A DNA stretch of 64,000 bases, taken from Ctena decussata (Eukaryota > Mollusca > Bivalvia > Lucinida > Lucinidae). This document shows positions 1-10,764 of the stretch, in pieces; position 1 is the stretch's first letter; every line of letters starts with the position of its first letter. Made by a program: the position numbers and the translations under genes. The notes beneath the pieces are model-generated. The model was given only the letters and a program-made list of their open reading frames with translations, ran no database searches and had not been told where the DNA came from. The stretch is from contig OZ022499.1 of assembly GCA_963989385.1 (NCBI GenBank), positions 50,891,757 through 50,955,756 on the forward strand, given 5' to 3'.

Positions 1-477
1 AAGCACAGTTCCATTTTATTCTTCCTCAATATATCCTAACAATCCAATGCGTTGATTCATAAAATATTACGTTGAGACTGAATCAAACGAATCAAACTAA
101 TTTGTGAGAGTGAATCAAACTAGGCCTAATTTCGGAATCTGATTTTTTTGTGGAGGAGTAAGCAAAGAAAAACTCTTTTTTTTAAATCTAACATTCTGTT
201 CTTTATGCCTGAACCATGCCCCCAACCCCCACAAAAAAGAGGGTGAAGGAGGGGGCAGTTTTGCGTCAGCTTCATACAAGGCTAAGACAAAAATGCAAGT
301 GACATGCACACAATATACATAAATAATTAACACCTGTGGTTTTATTGCAGTCATGTTTTTATCACCCCGTGGACGCACCAAGATTTATGGAGGTGTTCTA
401 GTCTGTTGTTTGACATTAATATGCCTCCGACGTCATTAATATGCACAGAAAACGGCAAAACAAGTCTTATCTCCACC
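1..477. other. No recognised feature
   Basis: AT-rich DNA with short homopolymer runs. The open frames here are short, low-complexity and lack recognisable domains or splice context. I see no gene. Confidence 0.5.
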
Positions 478-594
478 AAAATTAGCAACTATAAAAAAGT
501 TGGCGCTGGGAAGAAGCGCACTTTCGGTACGTGCTATCGCCGTACCGAAAGTGCGCTTCTTCCCAGCGCCAACTTTTTTATAGTTGCTAATTTT
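478..594. repeat. Perfect 54-bp inverted repeat (hairpin)
   Basis: The two arms (478-531 and 541-594) are exact reverse complements around a 9-base loop. The arm contains TTGGCGCTGGGAAGAAGCGC. The perfection implies recent origin or gene conversion. Such structures are typical of very short fold-back MITEs. CCACC lies next to the left arm and four bases beyond the right arm, so a target duplication is possible but not clear. Confidence 0.9.
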
Positions 595-1237
595 ATTGCC
601 ACCAGTTCTTTTCGCCAGTCATTATGTTGATTCCTCAGGAGTCATAGTCTTTTGCTCTGAACAGTGGAAACTCTAACCAGACTTTGCGGATTCTGATCTG
701 AGTTTTCGATGTTTGCCTTAATTTACCTTAATACACATTCTATCAGCCCGCATCTCATGTCAAACCTACAATAAAATGCTGTGACGTTTACGCTGTTATA
801 GTGTTACTTCAAACACCATCAAAGCTATTTAGGTCTGTTAAAGTATGCCTTCCTACAAAGCTATTTTGTTCTATTAATGTCAGCCTACAAATCAACTCTT
901 TCCAGATTCAGCAAACAGTTATAGCAGAAGAAAGGCTTTTATACACCTTTGTTGACAGCATAAAAGGGAAGATGATATCTTGGTAACGTACAAAACACCA
1001 GATGATAAAAAGGCACGCTATAAAAATCCAGTTGCGTCGAAAGGTCTAAAGCAGTACTGTTGTAGCTATATCTTTTAGTAAGCCTTATTACCAGTTATCC
1101 AAGTTGCAGCAACATTAGCAGCAACTAATATACAAGTAGGGTCCATGCTATATCATATTAAATTGCGTACTGAGCAGTAACTAGCACTGAGCAGACCAAT
1201 TATCCTGACTCCAATCGAATCAGTGTATTTTGCTGGT
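595..1237. other. No recognised feature
   Basis: AT-rich sequence between two short inverted-repeat elements. I see no coding, RNA or repeat signal that I can name. Confidence 0.4.
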
Positions 1238-1240
1238 CAG

Positions 1241-1461
1241 GGGCCGTATTCATAAAACGACTTAAGTCGTTGCTACGCTGTTGCTATGGCCAAATTTCTA
1301 AGAAGGAGATTCCCTGCAACTATGAAGATTGCTCTGGAGGAACAGTCTGAAAAAGACTGTTCCTCCAGAGCAAATTTCATAGTTGTAGGGAATCTCCTTC
1401 ATAGAAATTCAGCCTTAGCAACAGCATAGCAACCCCTTAAGTCGTTTTATGAATACGGCCC
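1241..1461. mobile_element. 221-bp fold-back MITE with CAG target duplication
   Basis: The element begins GGGCCGTATTCATAAAACGA and ends with its reverse complement. The whole body folds on itself around the inner palindrome near 1350. CAG flanks both ends (1238-1240 and 1462-1464). A second copy of identical length lies at 10382-10602, also between CAG repeats. A 3-bp CWG duplication is known for PIF/Harbinger-type elements, so that superfamily is the best guess. There is no coding capacity. Confidence 0.85.
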
Positions 1462-1761
1462 CAGATGTTCCTTTGCAACACTTGAATATATTAGACATAG
1501 GATCTGTTGCCACACTAAAGAGTAACTAAATTAGTACTGTACAGCAGTGTTACTAGATAGCTCATGCTAAATCTTACCAGTAATATATAGTACCAGGCTT
1601 ACTGGTCTCGCAGCAGATTAAGTATATAAGCAACCATACTCAGTCGTTTCTTATGAACCAGGCTCGGAGGTGAAAAGGCATACTACTCACTATTGCCAAT
1701 AACTAATATTGTTGGGGTACTGTACAACTCAAATTGAAGAAAATTCACTAGAAACTCGCTT

Positions 1762-2035
1762 GTTGTTGGTTGGTTGATTTTATGCTTAACGTCCACGGTA
1801 AACAACTATGGTCATGTCGGGACGGTCAGTTACCCTAACCACACTATTCCTGGGCAGGCTTAGACCTCCTAAGCGGTTAACCAGTACTAAGTGCACATAC
1901 GTTCGCCAGTAACTGACACCTGCCCTTCTTGAATCAGCGGAAGGAGAAACGAAAGTATGTGGCCAGACCGGGTTTCGAACCCAGGACCTCTGACTTATGA
2001 GTCAGGTGCCCTACCGATTGCGCTACGCGGCCCGG
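1762..2035 (-). mobile_element. tRNA-derived SINE (tRNA-Met-like head)
   Basis: Read on the minus strand, the element starts with a tRNA-like region (about 2033-1960). It has an A box TAGCGCAATCGG, an anticodon loop CTCATAA (CAT, Met) and a B box GGTTCGAAACC. A ~190-bp body follows, then a (CAAC/CAAT)-type tail near 1762-1778. A 14-bp direct repeat CTAGAAACTCGCTT flanks it (1748-1761 and 2036-2049), showing target-primed insertion. It resembles molluscan V-SINE/RUDI-type SINEs, but that name is from memory and unchecked. A second full copy is at 11726-12004 and a 3' fragment at 4150-4228. Confidence 0.9.
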
Positions 2036-2049
2036 CTAGAAACTCGCTT

Positions 2050-3354
2050 ACCGCAGACAAAATCAGAATGAAAACCGTAGCGCTCCTGCAAACGAAACTC
2101 ATTGACTCTCGTTTGAAGACGGCATGTTTTACGAAGCCATCTTTCAGATGAAATTCAAATGAAACGATTGCAACAGCTTACTATGTTAAAACAAAGATAA
2201 GATATGAAGAATGGGGGATGAAAACACAATGTTAGATTTATTGACGAACAAGTCTTTCTACAAGCTATAAAAGTTAATAATTAATTGACATCAAACAATA
2301 TCCTGGAGCATTTGAACTTCCGACACCCCAGGTAAAATATTTGATGTATCGAGAGTTTCTTACGTGACTTTGACCTAAACATTATTGTGGTATATGACTG
2401 ATTTTGTAATAATTTATGAAGAGTGTGAAACTTGCGAAAAATGTGTCGACTAAAACGATGTATTAGTCAAATATAAGGCCCTGTGTGAGGAAGGTCACGA
2501 TGGTGCATGGCAGCATCGGCTACAAGCAGTGGCTCCATGGAAACCCGAAAGACCCCATCCCCACCCCCACGCCTCAACCATATGTTTTCAGGTATTTAAC
2601 CTTAAACCTCTGATTTCTCCGGATTTCGAGTTTGGATCAGTCCGTCATTTGCGGGGCGTTTTATGGCAGACCCACGCATATGGCCTGGGCCCGACACAAG
2701 GCGTTGTGGTCTCCGCAATTTTATCCAGAAACGACTAGCTTTACATCACGCCTGTATAAACTAAGATATTCGAATGGCATTTTATCAGATTGTTTGATCT
2801 ACATGTACATATAATTGAGTCCATTGTATTGCATGGGACCAGTATTAGTAGTGGATGCCCTGACAAACGCATGTACTTGTAATTGTTACTTTTATACGTA
2901 ATGTTCGCAAATATCATTCAGTCAATAGCATTCGAAGGCACAGACCGGTTTGTTAGAATACGCAGACTGGTTTATCCCTTCGATGTTCGTAAATACGACT
3001 TTTTTCCTATACATGGAAACAATTGATAAATGCATCATCTTAGCGAAACATCTTTGAGCTCTCAGTCCTTGTCGCTAGAGGAAAGATTGATTTTATCGGG
3101 AAATAAATCTTTTGTTGAATGTCAAGACAAACCGACCATGAGGAAATTAGTTTGTTTGTTTGCTTATGAACCATTTCATTCAAATTTAGTGGTGCTTGCC
3201 ACTGGTCGTATGTGTTCATTATCATACATCTATAATGGTCAGAAGATCTGACCCCAGTGCATCTCACCAGAAGAACGGCTTTCATAACCCCACCCGCTTA
3301 CTGATAGCTATTCTTTGCTAATCGAGACAAGCTTCACAAATCTGAGAAATGCGC
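2050..3354. other. No recognised feature
   Basis: Mostly AT-rich intergenic DNA. Short open frames at 2529-2814 and 3030-3251 have no domain, signal or splice evidence, and some overlap on both strands. I name nothing here. Confidence 0.4.
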
Positions 3355-3474
3355 TTAACTCGTTGCATTCTGGGTATTTTTGTCGTCTGCTGAAAGTATT
3401 GTCTGCATCAAAAATCAAGAATATTTTGACAATATTGCTCTAACTAACTCTTGTAGAAATGATGTCTAGGCAGG
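3355..3474 (+). mobile_element. Half copy of the piggyBac-like MITE
   Basis: This stretch matches the left ~110 bp of the complete element at 6616-6826, including a TTAA start and the shared block AATCAAGAATATTTTGACAA. The similarity stops near 3474, so the right half, with its internal palindrome, is missing. It carries a short extra stretch after GTCGTCTGC relative to the full copy. Confidence 0.7.
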
Positions 3475-4050
3475 AAGTCACCAAAGTTGTTCCCCTTTGT
3501 AAAATGGTGAAAAAACATGTACATGAAGCTGAGTACACTTCAGGCAAAACGGACAATTTCCAGTTTTAGATATTGCAGTCACTTTTAACCCAGAAATCCT
3601 ATTTTCTTGCACCTATGTACCTTTCCTATAACTGCTGTAATTACTGTCGTTTATAGCGGCGAAAGTACCAATTACGTCATCAAGTGATGGATACTAGGAA
3701 AACATCAGCTGCTGCCATTGGCTGGATATGGATGCTGAGTCGTTTTATTACTTTATCTTCATAATTTAGTGAAACTTGGACGGACACACGGACACACGGT
3801 GCCAAGTGTGTGCAACTATGGTTACGTACCGTTGAGCGACTTGGGTAAGGTCGATAAGAGAATTGAACTGAACTGAACTGAACAAACACGAAACCAGAGA
3901 AAAAAATCTCATGAAAATACTTTTGTTTTGCATTTCTAAACTATTTGAAATTTTTGACAGATTTTTTTTCTCCAGCAAATAGCGCTTCCGCAGGCGGTTG
4001 TTCAGTCCGAGTTTTGTGCTCTCTCAAATGCAAGACAAGGTACTGCACCA
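3475..4050. other. No recognised feature except (AACTG)n
   Basis: AT-rich sequence. A short (AACTG)n tract lies near 3861-3885. No other signal. Confidence 0.4.
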
Positions 4051-4054
4051 ATCG

Positions 4055-4118
4055 GAGCATTGCTCGGCCAATTCCGTAAATCAGACTGATTCACGGAACT
4101 GGCCGAGCGGTGCCCCGA
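4055..4118. repeat. Short hairpin related to the 53.1-53.5 kb inverted repeat
   Basis: TGCTCGGCCAATTCCGTAAA pairs with the downstream TTCACGGAACTGGCCGAGC to make a compact palindrome. The same arms, spaced ~300 bp apart, occur at about 53,130-53,180 and 53,485-53,530. This copy looks like an internally deleted derivative of that family. Confidence 0.65.
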
Positions 4119-4149
4119 CGACATGAGATGGATAAAAGCTAGCAGTAAA

Positions 4150-4228
4150 AAGTGGTCATTATTGTTGTTGTATTGTTGCTTTACGTCCATGGTGAACAGC
4201 TATGGTCATGTCGGGGCGGTCAGGTAAA
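4150..4228 (-). mobile_element. 3' fragment of the tRNA-Met-like SINE
   Basis: The TTGTTG-rich tail and the body segment ACGTCCATGGTGAACAGCTA match the 3' halves of the complete SINEs at 1762-2035 and 11726-12004. The fragment stops shortly before the MITE at 4246, so the head is missing. Confidence 0.75.
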
Positions 4229-4245
4229 CGGTGGTCAAACGAGTA

Positions 4246-4567
4246 CACTGTAAAAAATTGTAGATTTTACTGTAAAATACCTGGAAACTGGCTGCCAGTT
4301 AATTTACCGTTATTTTTACCGGCGTTTGCCTGTAGAACATTTTTAGAAATCACGATTTGGAAGTGTTTTGTAAACTGTCAGCACTCAAAAATACCTTTAT
4401 AGAATTGAAGGGCTTTATGACCAAAACAACATCTGTTCTATTCTATCCTACTCTGCTTGATGATTTCTGCAATTTTTACCGGCGACCATAAAAATAACGG
4501 GAAATGGACTGGCAGCTGGTTGCCAGTTCCGACGGTCTACCGTAAAAACTACGGATTTTTTACAGTG
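4246..4567. mobile_element. TA-flanked MITE with CACTGTAAAAAAT ends
   Basis: Left end CACTGTAAAAAATTGTAGAT is answered at the right by the inverse, ending TTTTTTACAGTG. TA dinucleotides flank both ends (4244-4245, 4568-4569), as in Tc1/mariner-type insertion. Subterminal CTGGCTGCCAGTT-like blocks are also inverted. There is no coding capacity. A fragment related to its right half lies around 59,225-59,340. Confidence 0.8.
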
Positions 4568-4569
4568 TA

Positions 4570-5020
4570 AAACCTTGTCGGACAGGCAAGAAATAACAAT
4601 TTTACAGAGCAAGTACACTCTGTGTAATTTGAGTCCAGTTTGTTTTTGTTGAAATCTATGTCAAACCCTGTTCATTTCAATGTCGTTAAATTTACTGACC
4701 TATTTACATTCATGAGACAAAATATCGAGCATGACAGTTTTATTACAAATTCTTGGTGATGTAATAAAATACTTCTGTATGTTGGTTCAATAAATAAAAC
4801 GTGTCCTTTTATCATTTATTTCGCCACCGTCTTGATGGGAAGATTTTTCTATTGTCTGCGTTTTATCACCACCTGGTAATACAGCATTTGTCCTAAATAT
4901 TAATACACTCTGATCAATTATTGTAATTATTCTAAAATTTGAACAAATTGAAGTTTACCATGTATTGATGTATCAGAAATCCTGGGCTGGGACGGGCAGG
5001 GGGGGGGGGGAGATGGGATG
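4570..5020. other. No recognised feature
   Basis: AT-rich DNA with a short poly-G run near 5000. No gene or repeat that I can name. Confidence 0.4.
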
Positions 5021-5021
5021 G

Positions 5022-5086
5022 CAAACAGTGCAGTCCCAGATCAGACTGCTCCTCAGGAGCCGTCTGATCCGGGACTGTGCTGTTTG
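5022..5086. repeat. Imperfect hairpin
   Basis: CAAACAGTGCAGTCCCAGAT is followed after about 25 bases by its near reverse complement ATCCGGGACTGTGCTGTTTG. The inner CTCCTCAGGAG closes the loop. It resembles the core of the TCTGATC-rich fold-back MITEs elsewhere in the window. Confidence 0.7.
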
Positions 5087-5276
5087 TTGAATCACCTATG
5101 TCCCAGTAATTGGTAATGTAATGGCAGGTAGATACCATTAGATTAAGAAGGGCCGCCCTGCCATGACAAAAATAGTGTATTAATTGTGGCCATATCGGGG
5201 CAAAAGTATACATTTGTAAAATTTTTATCATATGTAGACCTTCCTATACATTTCGGAGAAATAAAGCTTTTTGTTA

Positions 5277-5625
5277 TGCACCAGTCATTTGCAACCACGG
5301 CCCCCATGGGCCGGGGATAGCGGGGGCATAGCGGGGCTTAAGTACCGTGTTTTTACTTTAGAGGCGTCCCGGCAGTGCCGTGGATATGCCGTGCTTTTGA
5401 TTTCCACCAAAACAGCGGAGAAAATACAGTGTTTTTAACGAAATACACTGCGACACGTTGTCAGAAATGGATTTTTATATGTATATGATTCCCTGGGGGC
5501 GGAGACCTTTACCAGGGATTTGTCCCCACGGTGCAGGGCGTATACCAGGGCTTTGCAGAGTGAAAAGTCAATATTCCCGCCATTCCCCGGCCCCAGGGGA
5601 GCCGCAGTTGCAAATGACTGGTGCA
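5277..5625. mobile_element. Harbinger-like MITE (TTA duplication)
   Basis: Ends TGCACCAGTCATTTGCAAC and GTTGCAAATGACTGGTGCA are exact inverted repeats. Weaker inversion continues for ~50 bp through GC-rich CCCCGG blocks. TTA flanks both sides (5274-5276 and 5626-5628), the typical PIF/Harbinger duplication. There is no transposase frame, so it is non-autonomous. Confidence 0.8.
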
Positions 5626-5628
5626 TTA

Positions 5629-6615
5629 TGACCTCAGCCTCGTCGAAGCTCATTGCCCTCGAAAGCGGATAAATTTGTTATGGTTATTTGTTAACCTGCC
5701 TCTAATAGCACACAAAAACAGTACCAAAAGCAAAATACCCCAGTTTATATTACGTTTTTGATCATTGTTTATCATGTACACTATGTTGATATTGTTTAAA
5801 CTTTTGAGGAATTAGCTTTCGGGCATTCACCGTGTATTATTATATGCTTAATATCCTAAATTATATGAAGATTTTTGTGTCGCTATTTATTTTTAACAAT
5901 GTTTTCTATACTCCCATATTTGAACCGTTTATATTACATATAGGTATTTTCTAATCTTCTATATTATCCGTTTTGAACAAACACGTGATGATAAAACGAC
6001 CTGGCATTGGTTCTATATTACCAAGATGAAAATAAAACTCATACTATGCAAATATTTAGCTGATGCATATTAACTTTACGACATTTAAATTGAAAACGGA
6101 CTTTTAAAATTTGAATAAATATGATTTTAATCAGCAGGTGGCCTATTTTAAGGTCTGTTAAACTCGGCGTTTAAATACTGTACTAGTTTGCCGCCATTTA
6201 CGTTTTTTGGAATGTGGACTTATCAGGTGATCTTGAGAGTAGCTTCTGATTCACGCGATAATAACATTTTTAAAATACAATTGCCTGTATTGCAGACATC
6301 AGTTTTATTTATTTGTTTTATAACATTATTTGTTTTACTTTAGTATCGACTGGAACGGTTAAGATCATTTTCTGTTTCCTGTAACCTGTCCGCCCTCTCC
6401 ATCCCGGTTCATAACATTTAATATACTAGTATAAACGCTCACTTACACATGTGGCCCTATGGCTCAAGGGCAAGATGAGTTTAATGCGAATTTCCTGACC
6501 TCCCGTAAAAAATGTGGCTTTGCAGTAGGTTATGGCAGCTTCCTGTAGATGCCTGTCAGCAGGCTACCTGGCTCTTTACCGTACGGGATAGTGAATAGGA
6601 TAGCACCATTTTTTT
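5629..6615. other. No recognised feature
   Basis: Strongly AT-rich intergenic DNA without long frames on either strand. Confidence 0.4.
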
Positions 6616-6826
6616 TTAACCCATTGCATTCTTGGTATTTTTTGTCGTCTGCATCAAAAATCAAGAATATTTTGACAATATTGGTCTAACTAACTCTTGT
6701 AGAAATGATGTCTAGGCAGCAAACAGCTTGGATCTCAGATCAGGCCCCACGTTTGTGGGGCCTGATCTGGATCCAAACTGTTTGCCCAGATACCCCTAAA
6801 GGGGTATCCCGAATGGAATGGGTTAA
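6616..6826. mobile_element. piggyBac-like MITE (TTAA ends)
   Basis: The element is bounded by TTAACCCATTGCATTC and GAATGGAATGGGTTAA, so TTAA is duplicated and the ends begin with CCC, as in piggyBac transposons. A GC-rich palindrome (CAGATCAGGCCCCACG and its inverse, 6736-6772) lies inside. No coding sequence. A left-half copy is at 3355-3474. Confidence 0.8.
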
Positions 6827-7390
6827 AAGTTACGGTACCTTCCCGTACTTTTAAGATAAAGGTGCTTTTTGAAAAGTGGACGGTTTTTAAATGGCCAGGC
6901 AGTTAGTTGTCAGTTCTTTCACCATGAAGTTTACGGGATTTTTATTTTACAGTATACGAAATACCTTCTCAAGGAAAATGCGACTCTTTCAAAAATGCCC
7001 CTTTTCTGGAAATAACATACAAATTTGGCTCAATCATAGAAACTTTGAAATACTTTATACTCAGCGATAGCTTTTTCTGAAGAGTCAACTGAGATGACTT
7101 TATATAAGAATACAGCATGTGGCCATTTATACAGTGATTAACTTTAATTAAACTTATAACAAATTCCGGGTTACAAATTATGAAGGCATTCAGCAGACGC
7201 AATTTGTAAGAGCAAAATGCCAGGTACTAACTTCATTTCAACTGCATGTGACAATTAGAATTAAAAAAAAAAAACAAAAAAAAAACATTATAATTAATTA
7301 TAATGAGTAAAGCTCTGTTCAGAATCCGAATATCAATAACGAATAAAGAAATATTATAGATGTAATTAAAACCAAAGAAAACAGGTTATA
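6827..7390. other. No recognised feature
   Basis: AT-rich DNA. Sequences such as CTTTACCGTACGGG and TTTACGGGATTTTTATTT nearby vaguely resemble the CACTGTAAAAAAT family but not clearly enough to call. Confidence 0.35.
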
Positions 7391-7422
7391 TTAATAATAA
7401 TATGTAATAGAAAAAAGTAACA

Positions 7423-7597
7423 TACCTCGCCTTCGCTTCCATAATAAGAATGCGATTATTCCAAGAACTATAAACACAACAGCAAGCGTGGAAAACACGC
7501 TTGCTACTACTACTACAGCAGCATCCGGGCAATCCGCTGCTTCCGTTATCAATGGTAAAATAAATAAAATCAATCCAAACAAAAATTGTTTATTCAT
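7423..7597 (-). CDS. Candidate first exon: signal peptide plus transmembrane segment
   Basis: On the minus strand this frame begins MNKQFLFGLILFILPLITEA, a textbook signal peptide. A very short extracellular stretch (ADCPDAA) follows, then a ~27-residue hydrophobic helix (VVVVASVFSTLAVVFIVLGI and on to FLLW) and a positive stop-transfer KRRRG. Directly after GGCGAG comes GTATGT, a good 5' splice site, so the frame's extra residues beyond this point are probably intron. That would make it exon 1 of a small type I single-pass membrane protein, with its cytoplasmic part encoded further down the minus strand. I find no convincing second exon in the window and do not recognise the family. It is the best host-gene signal here, but a chance hydrophobic frame cannot be excluded. 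Confidence 0.5.
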
Positions 7598-7999
7598 TTT
7601 TTTATTTTATCCTCAGATAATTATTTCTCTATTGCAACAGCATATTTGCGTAAAAATCATTATTTCAACTATATATGTGTGTATATAATAAAGAGTGTCC
7701 AATAATCAAATAAAACTTTAAGAACAGGTTAATCCGAAAACGTTTGATTAAGAGAAACACTTCACATTTAAATATCTTCCCTTGCACAGGTAGGTATAAA
7801 ATCCGAAATATTTTCGTTTCGCCAAGTGTTGAAGCGCTCCGTCTAAATTTTACAGGTAAGTTGACTGACAAGCGAAGCAAATCATAACAATAAGAGGAAT
7901 GCGACATTTGCCCCGCTTGACTGAACATACAGGTAAGTGTATTCAAGTAGGACGGTGCGAACCTACGTATTGTGCCGCGACAGAAACAATGGTACCTTA

Positions 8000-9189
8000 A
8001 GCCTGTTTCACATCAGCCTTACGGCAGCCGTACGGCCCTCTGCGATCACATTTCTGGCAAAAATCGCTGGGTTTCGTGCGGCAGCCGCAAGATCGTCGTA
8101 CGAATTTTAGACGTCGCAAGGTCGTCGCAACGTCGCAAACTGAATTCTCAACATGCACATTATTTCTGCGATTTTTTGGCAATCTGTGGACGCCGCAAGG
8201 CTGCCGCACGACAGTCTTGAGACAACCGCACGATTGACTCAAGATTTTGCAGGTGTTCGCAAGTTTGCAGGCGGGGCTGCTGTCAATCATTTCTTGCGTT
8301 TGTTTTGCGATGGTCGTAAGACAGCCGCACGAGCATCTTACGACAGTCGTGCGTCCTGACAGAAAGCTATCGCAAGAATGTTTTGAATCGTAAGACAATC
8401 GCGCAAGTCGCACGGCAGCCGCACGACAGCCGCTAGGCAGGCGCACGACAGTCTTACGATTGTTGCGTCACTTGCGTCTCCTATAAAAGTAGATTGGTAC
8501 TCATAGTCTAGACTCGTCGATATGAGAATTGAACAGAATAGTCTAGACTCCAGAGAAGAAGCATGCCCCAAGCGAAACAGATCCAGGGTTTGACCCACCA
8601 ACGCTTCGCCCGTCCTCTTCTACCTTGCCGTGCTCGGATGAGCAGCAGCAGGATGGGGCGTGACGCTCTTCTTCATCACGGAGCCTTCTTTTTAGACGGG
8701 CAATACGCTGCTGTGGGACAGCCATCAGGATCCTATGTGGTTTCGACAAGCGATGGTGAAACTAAGAGGGTCGCGGTGGTGCTCTTGCATTTTACTCTTA
8801 ATTCGAGGCGAGTTCGTACGATGCACGTACGGTCATCGTAAGACATTCGTGAGACAGTCTTGCGAATTCTTGTGCGTCGTACGGTGCCCGCAAGATTTTG
8901 ACAAATTCTTACGACCGTCTCACGGCAGTTTTGCGGCAGTCTTACGGCTGCTGCACGGCCATCTTGCGGCCGCCGTACGAAATATTGTTTATTTTTCCTA
9001 CTTTTAAGCTGCAAAAAATCGTGCGACCCGTGAGACAGACGTACGAACACCGTACGGCTGCCTTACGATCTCTGAGACCACGTTGGACCCGCCCAAATAC
9101 ACTGCGAATTTGTCTGCGATCTGTCTACGGCACCCATGGCCTCCAAAATCGTACGAACAAAAAATCGCACGGCTGATGTGAAACAGGCT
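8000..9189. mobile_element. 1.2-kb Harbinger-like element with CpG-rich arms
   Basis: Terminal inverted repeats AGCCTGTTTCACATCAGCC (8000-8018) and GGCTGATGTGAAACAGGCT (9171-9189) are exact. TTA is duplicated outside them (7997-7999, 9190-9192). Both arms consist of degenerate, CpG-rich words such as CGCACGACAGCCGC and CGTAAGACA in opposite orientations, unlike the AT-rich surroundings. The centre (about 8480-8780) is less repetitive and contains TATAAAAG near 8483. The open frames overlapping it on both strands have no domain that I recognise. Best read as a non-autonomous PIF/Harbinger relative. Confidence 0.75.
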
Positions 9190-9209
9190 TTAGCGTGTGT
9201 GAAAACAGA

Positions 9210-9262
9210 AACGTCTCAAATCAGCCTGCGCGTCCGCGCAGTCTGATCCGAGGCTTCTCTAT
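9210..9262. repeat. Fragment of TCTGATC-type fold-back MITE
   Basis: AATCAGCCTGCGCGTCCGCG followed by CAGTCTGATCCGAGGC matches the core of the complete fold-back MITEs at 17981-18216 and 38111-38335. Only a short part is present. Confidence 0.55.
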
Positions 9263-10378
9263 TTTCACTCACCATCAATGTATCCAAAAGATTATATATA
9301 TAAAGAAAACGCGTTGACTTGGCTCACAGTGAGAAACTGCGCACGTTTCTACACGGTACCTTTCCACGTATGTGGGTCCATTTTTTATCAATCATTTTCA
9401 ATGAATCTGAATTGTAAACTGCGAGAAATTCGAAGCAATTGGCAGCGGCTTGTTATTTATTATGCCTCGACGTCTTACTGTGGAATGAATAATAACGCGT
9501 TCAGACTTGCTAATAGAACAATCCGGATAAAAATGTCTACAATGCCAAACCGTGAATACAGACAGACAAACTGCCAATAAATGGATGAGAGTCAAGAAAA
9601 AATTGTTAAAATCTTCGGATCAAATAAGCAAGTGTGCATTTTATATATTTATTTTGAATAAATATATATTCAAACCCTAATTGCAACATAGTTTAATAAT
9701 TAGTAGAGCATATATGTTTGTGCGCAGGGGTCGTGGATTCCTGGCGAAGTATACATAGCTGCTTCTTCTTTTGAAGAAGTAATTTTCAAAATGAACAATG
9801 TTGGAATCTGCCTGTTGAGAGATGCGTACATTATGGTCACTTGAGTGAAAGTGTGGAAGAAAATATTGTGTTTATGTTCATCTGTGAATATTCATATTCG
9901 AGTTTGATTTATTCATTATATTTCCCTCCCTTGAATGGGAATAGGACAAAATAATAATAATAATATAAAAAACAACAACAAAAAACAAATGCAGTAATTA
10001 TGTAAAAAGATTGATAACCAAACAGTTCTGCTTTTTCTTAATGCCAAAATAACCTTCTTCAAGTGAGTGTGAAACAAATACTTCTATTTTCTAAGACTAA
10101 CTATGGTTTTCAGAGCAAGGACGTCTAACTTCACGACCTCTGATTTTCCGTCCTGTAATTTATGTACTGCTTATTTCTAACGTCATCACTCTTGGTTTAA
10201 ACAATATTTATTTATTAATCTTCGTATAGGCCTACAACATATACATTTGTTAACACGTATACACATGATTATATGGTACATGATCTGATAGGAAGCTTAA
10301 AGCTTATATAAATCATCTCCTGATGAAGATCTAATGAAGTAATATACATGTATGTGAATGGCAGATTAAATAATAGGC
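9263..10378. other. No recognised feature
   Basis: AT-rich DNA with short (AAT)n and A-rich tracts near 9950-9990. No convincing frame. Confidence 0.4.
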
Positions 10379-10381
10379 CAG

Positions 10382-10602
10382 GGGTCGTATTTATAAAATG
10401 ACTTAAGTGGTTGCTATGCTGTTGCTAAGGCTGAATTTCTATACAGGAGATTCCCTACAACTATGAAATTTGCTCTGGAGGAACAGTCTGAAATAGACTG
10501 TTCCTCCAGAGCAAATTTCATAGTCGTAGGAAATCTCCTTTATAGAAATTAAGTCTTAGCAACAGCATAGCAACGACTTAAGTGCGTTTATAAATACGAC
10601 CC
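10382..10602. mobile_element. Second 221-bp fold-back MITE with CAG duplication
   Basis: Same length, fold-back design and CAG flanks (10379-10381, 10603-10605) as the element at 1241-1461. Ends here read GGGTCGTAT and ATACGACCC. The two copies differ by scattered substitutions rather than indels. Confidence 0.85.
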
Positions 10603-10657
10603 CAGGTATGCATACAAATACATGTAACTTCAACATGAAAAAAAATCCAGTGTATTT

Positions 10658-10764
10658 TCCAGCAGGCACTCGGCGTCATGATGACGACACATCACCGTCG
10701 ATGCGACATGATGTGACGTCATAATGTCGCCTGCGACGTATTCCGACGCCCCGCGCCCGCTGGA
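10658..10764. repeat. GACGTC-rich short palindromic element
   Basis: CCAGCAGGC at the left is roughly inverted at the right (GCCCGCTGG). Between them lie many ATGACG/GACGTC words. Similar GACGTC-rich stretches occur at 19108-19252 and around 59770-59830. A degenerate MITE family is possible. Confidence 0.4.

Noticed and set aside
1960..2035. Functional tRNA-Met gene (minus strand)
   Set aside because: The tRNA-like part is followed by a conserved ~190-bp body and flanked by a 14-bp target duplication, and recurs at 11,726-12,004. It is a SINE head.
7997..9180. Several overlapping 60-150-codon frames on both strands
   Set aside because: They arise from the stop-poor CpG-rich repeats of the Harbinger-like element; no domain, and both strands are equally open.
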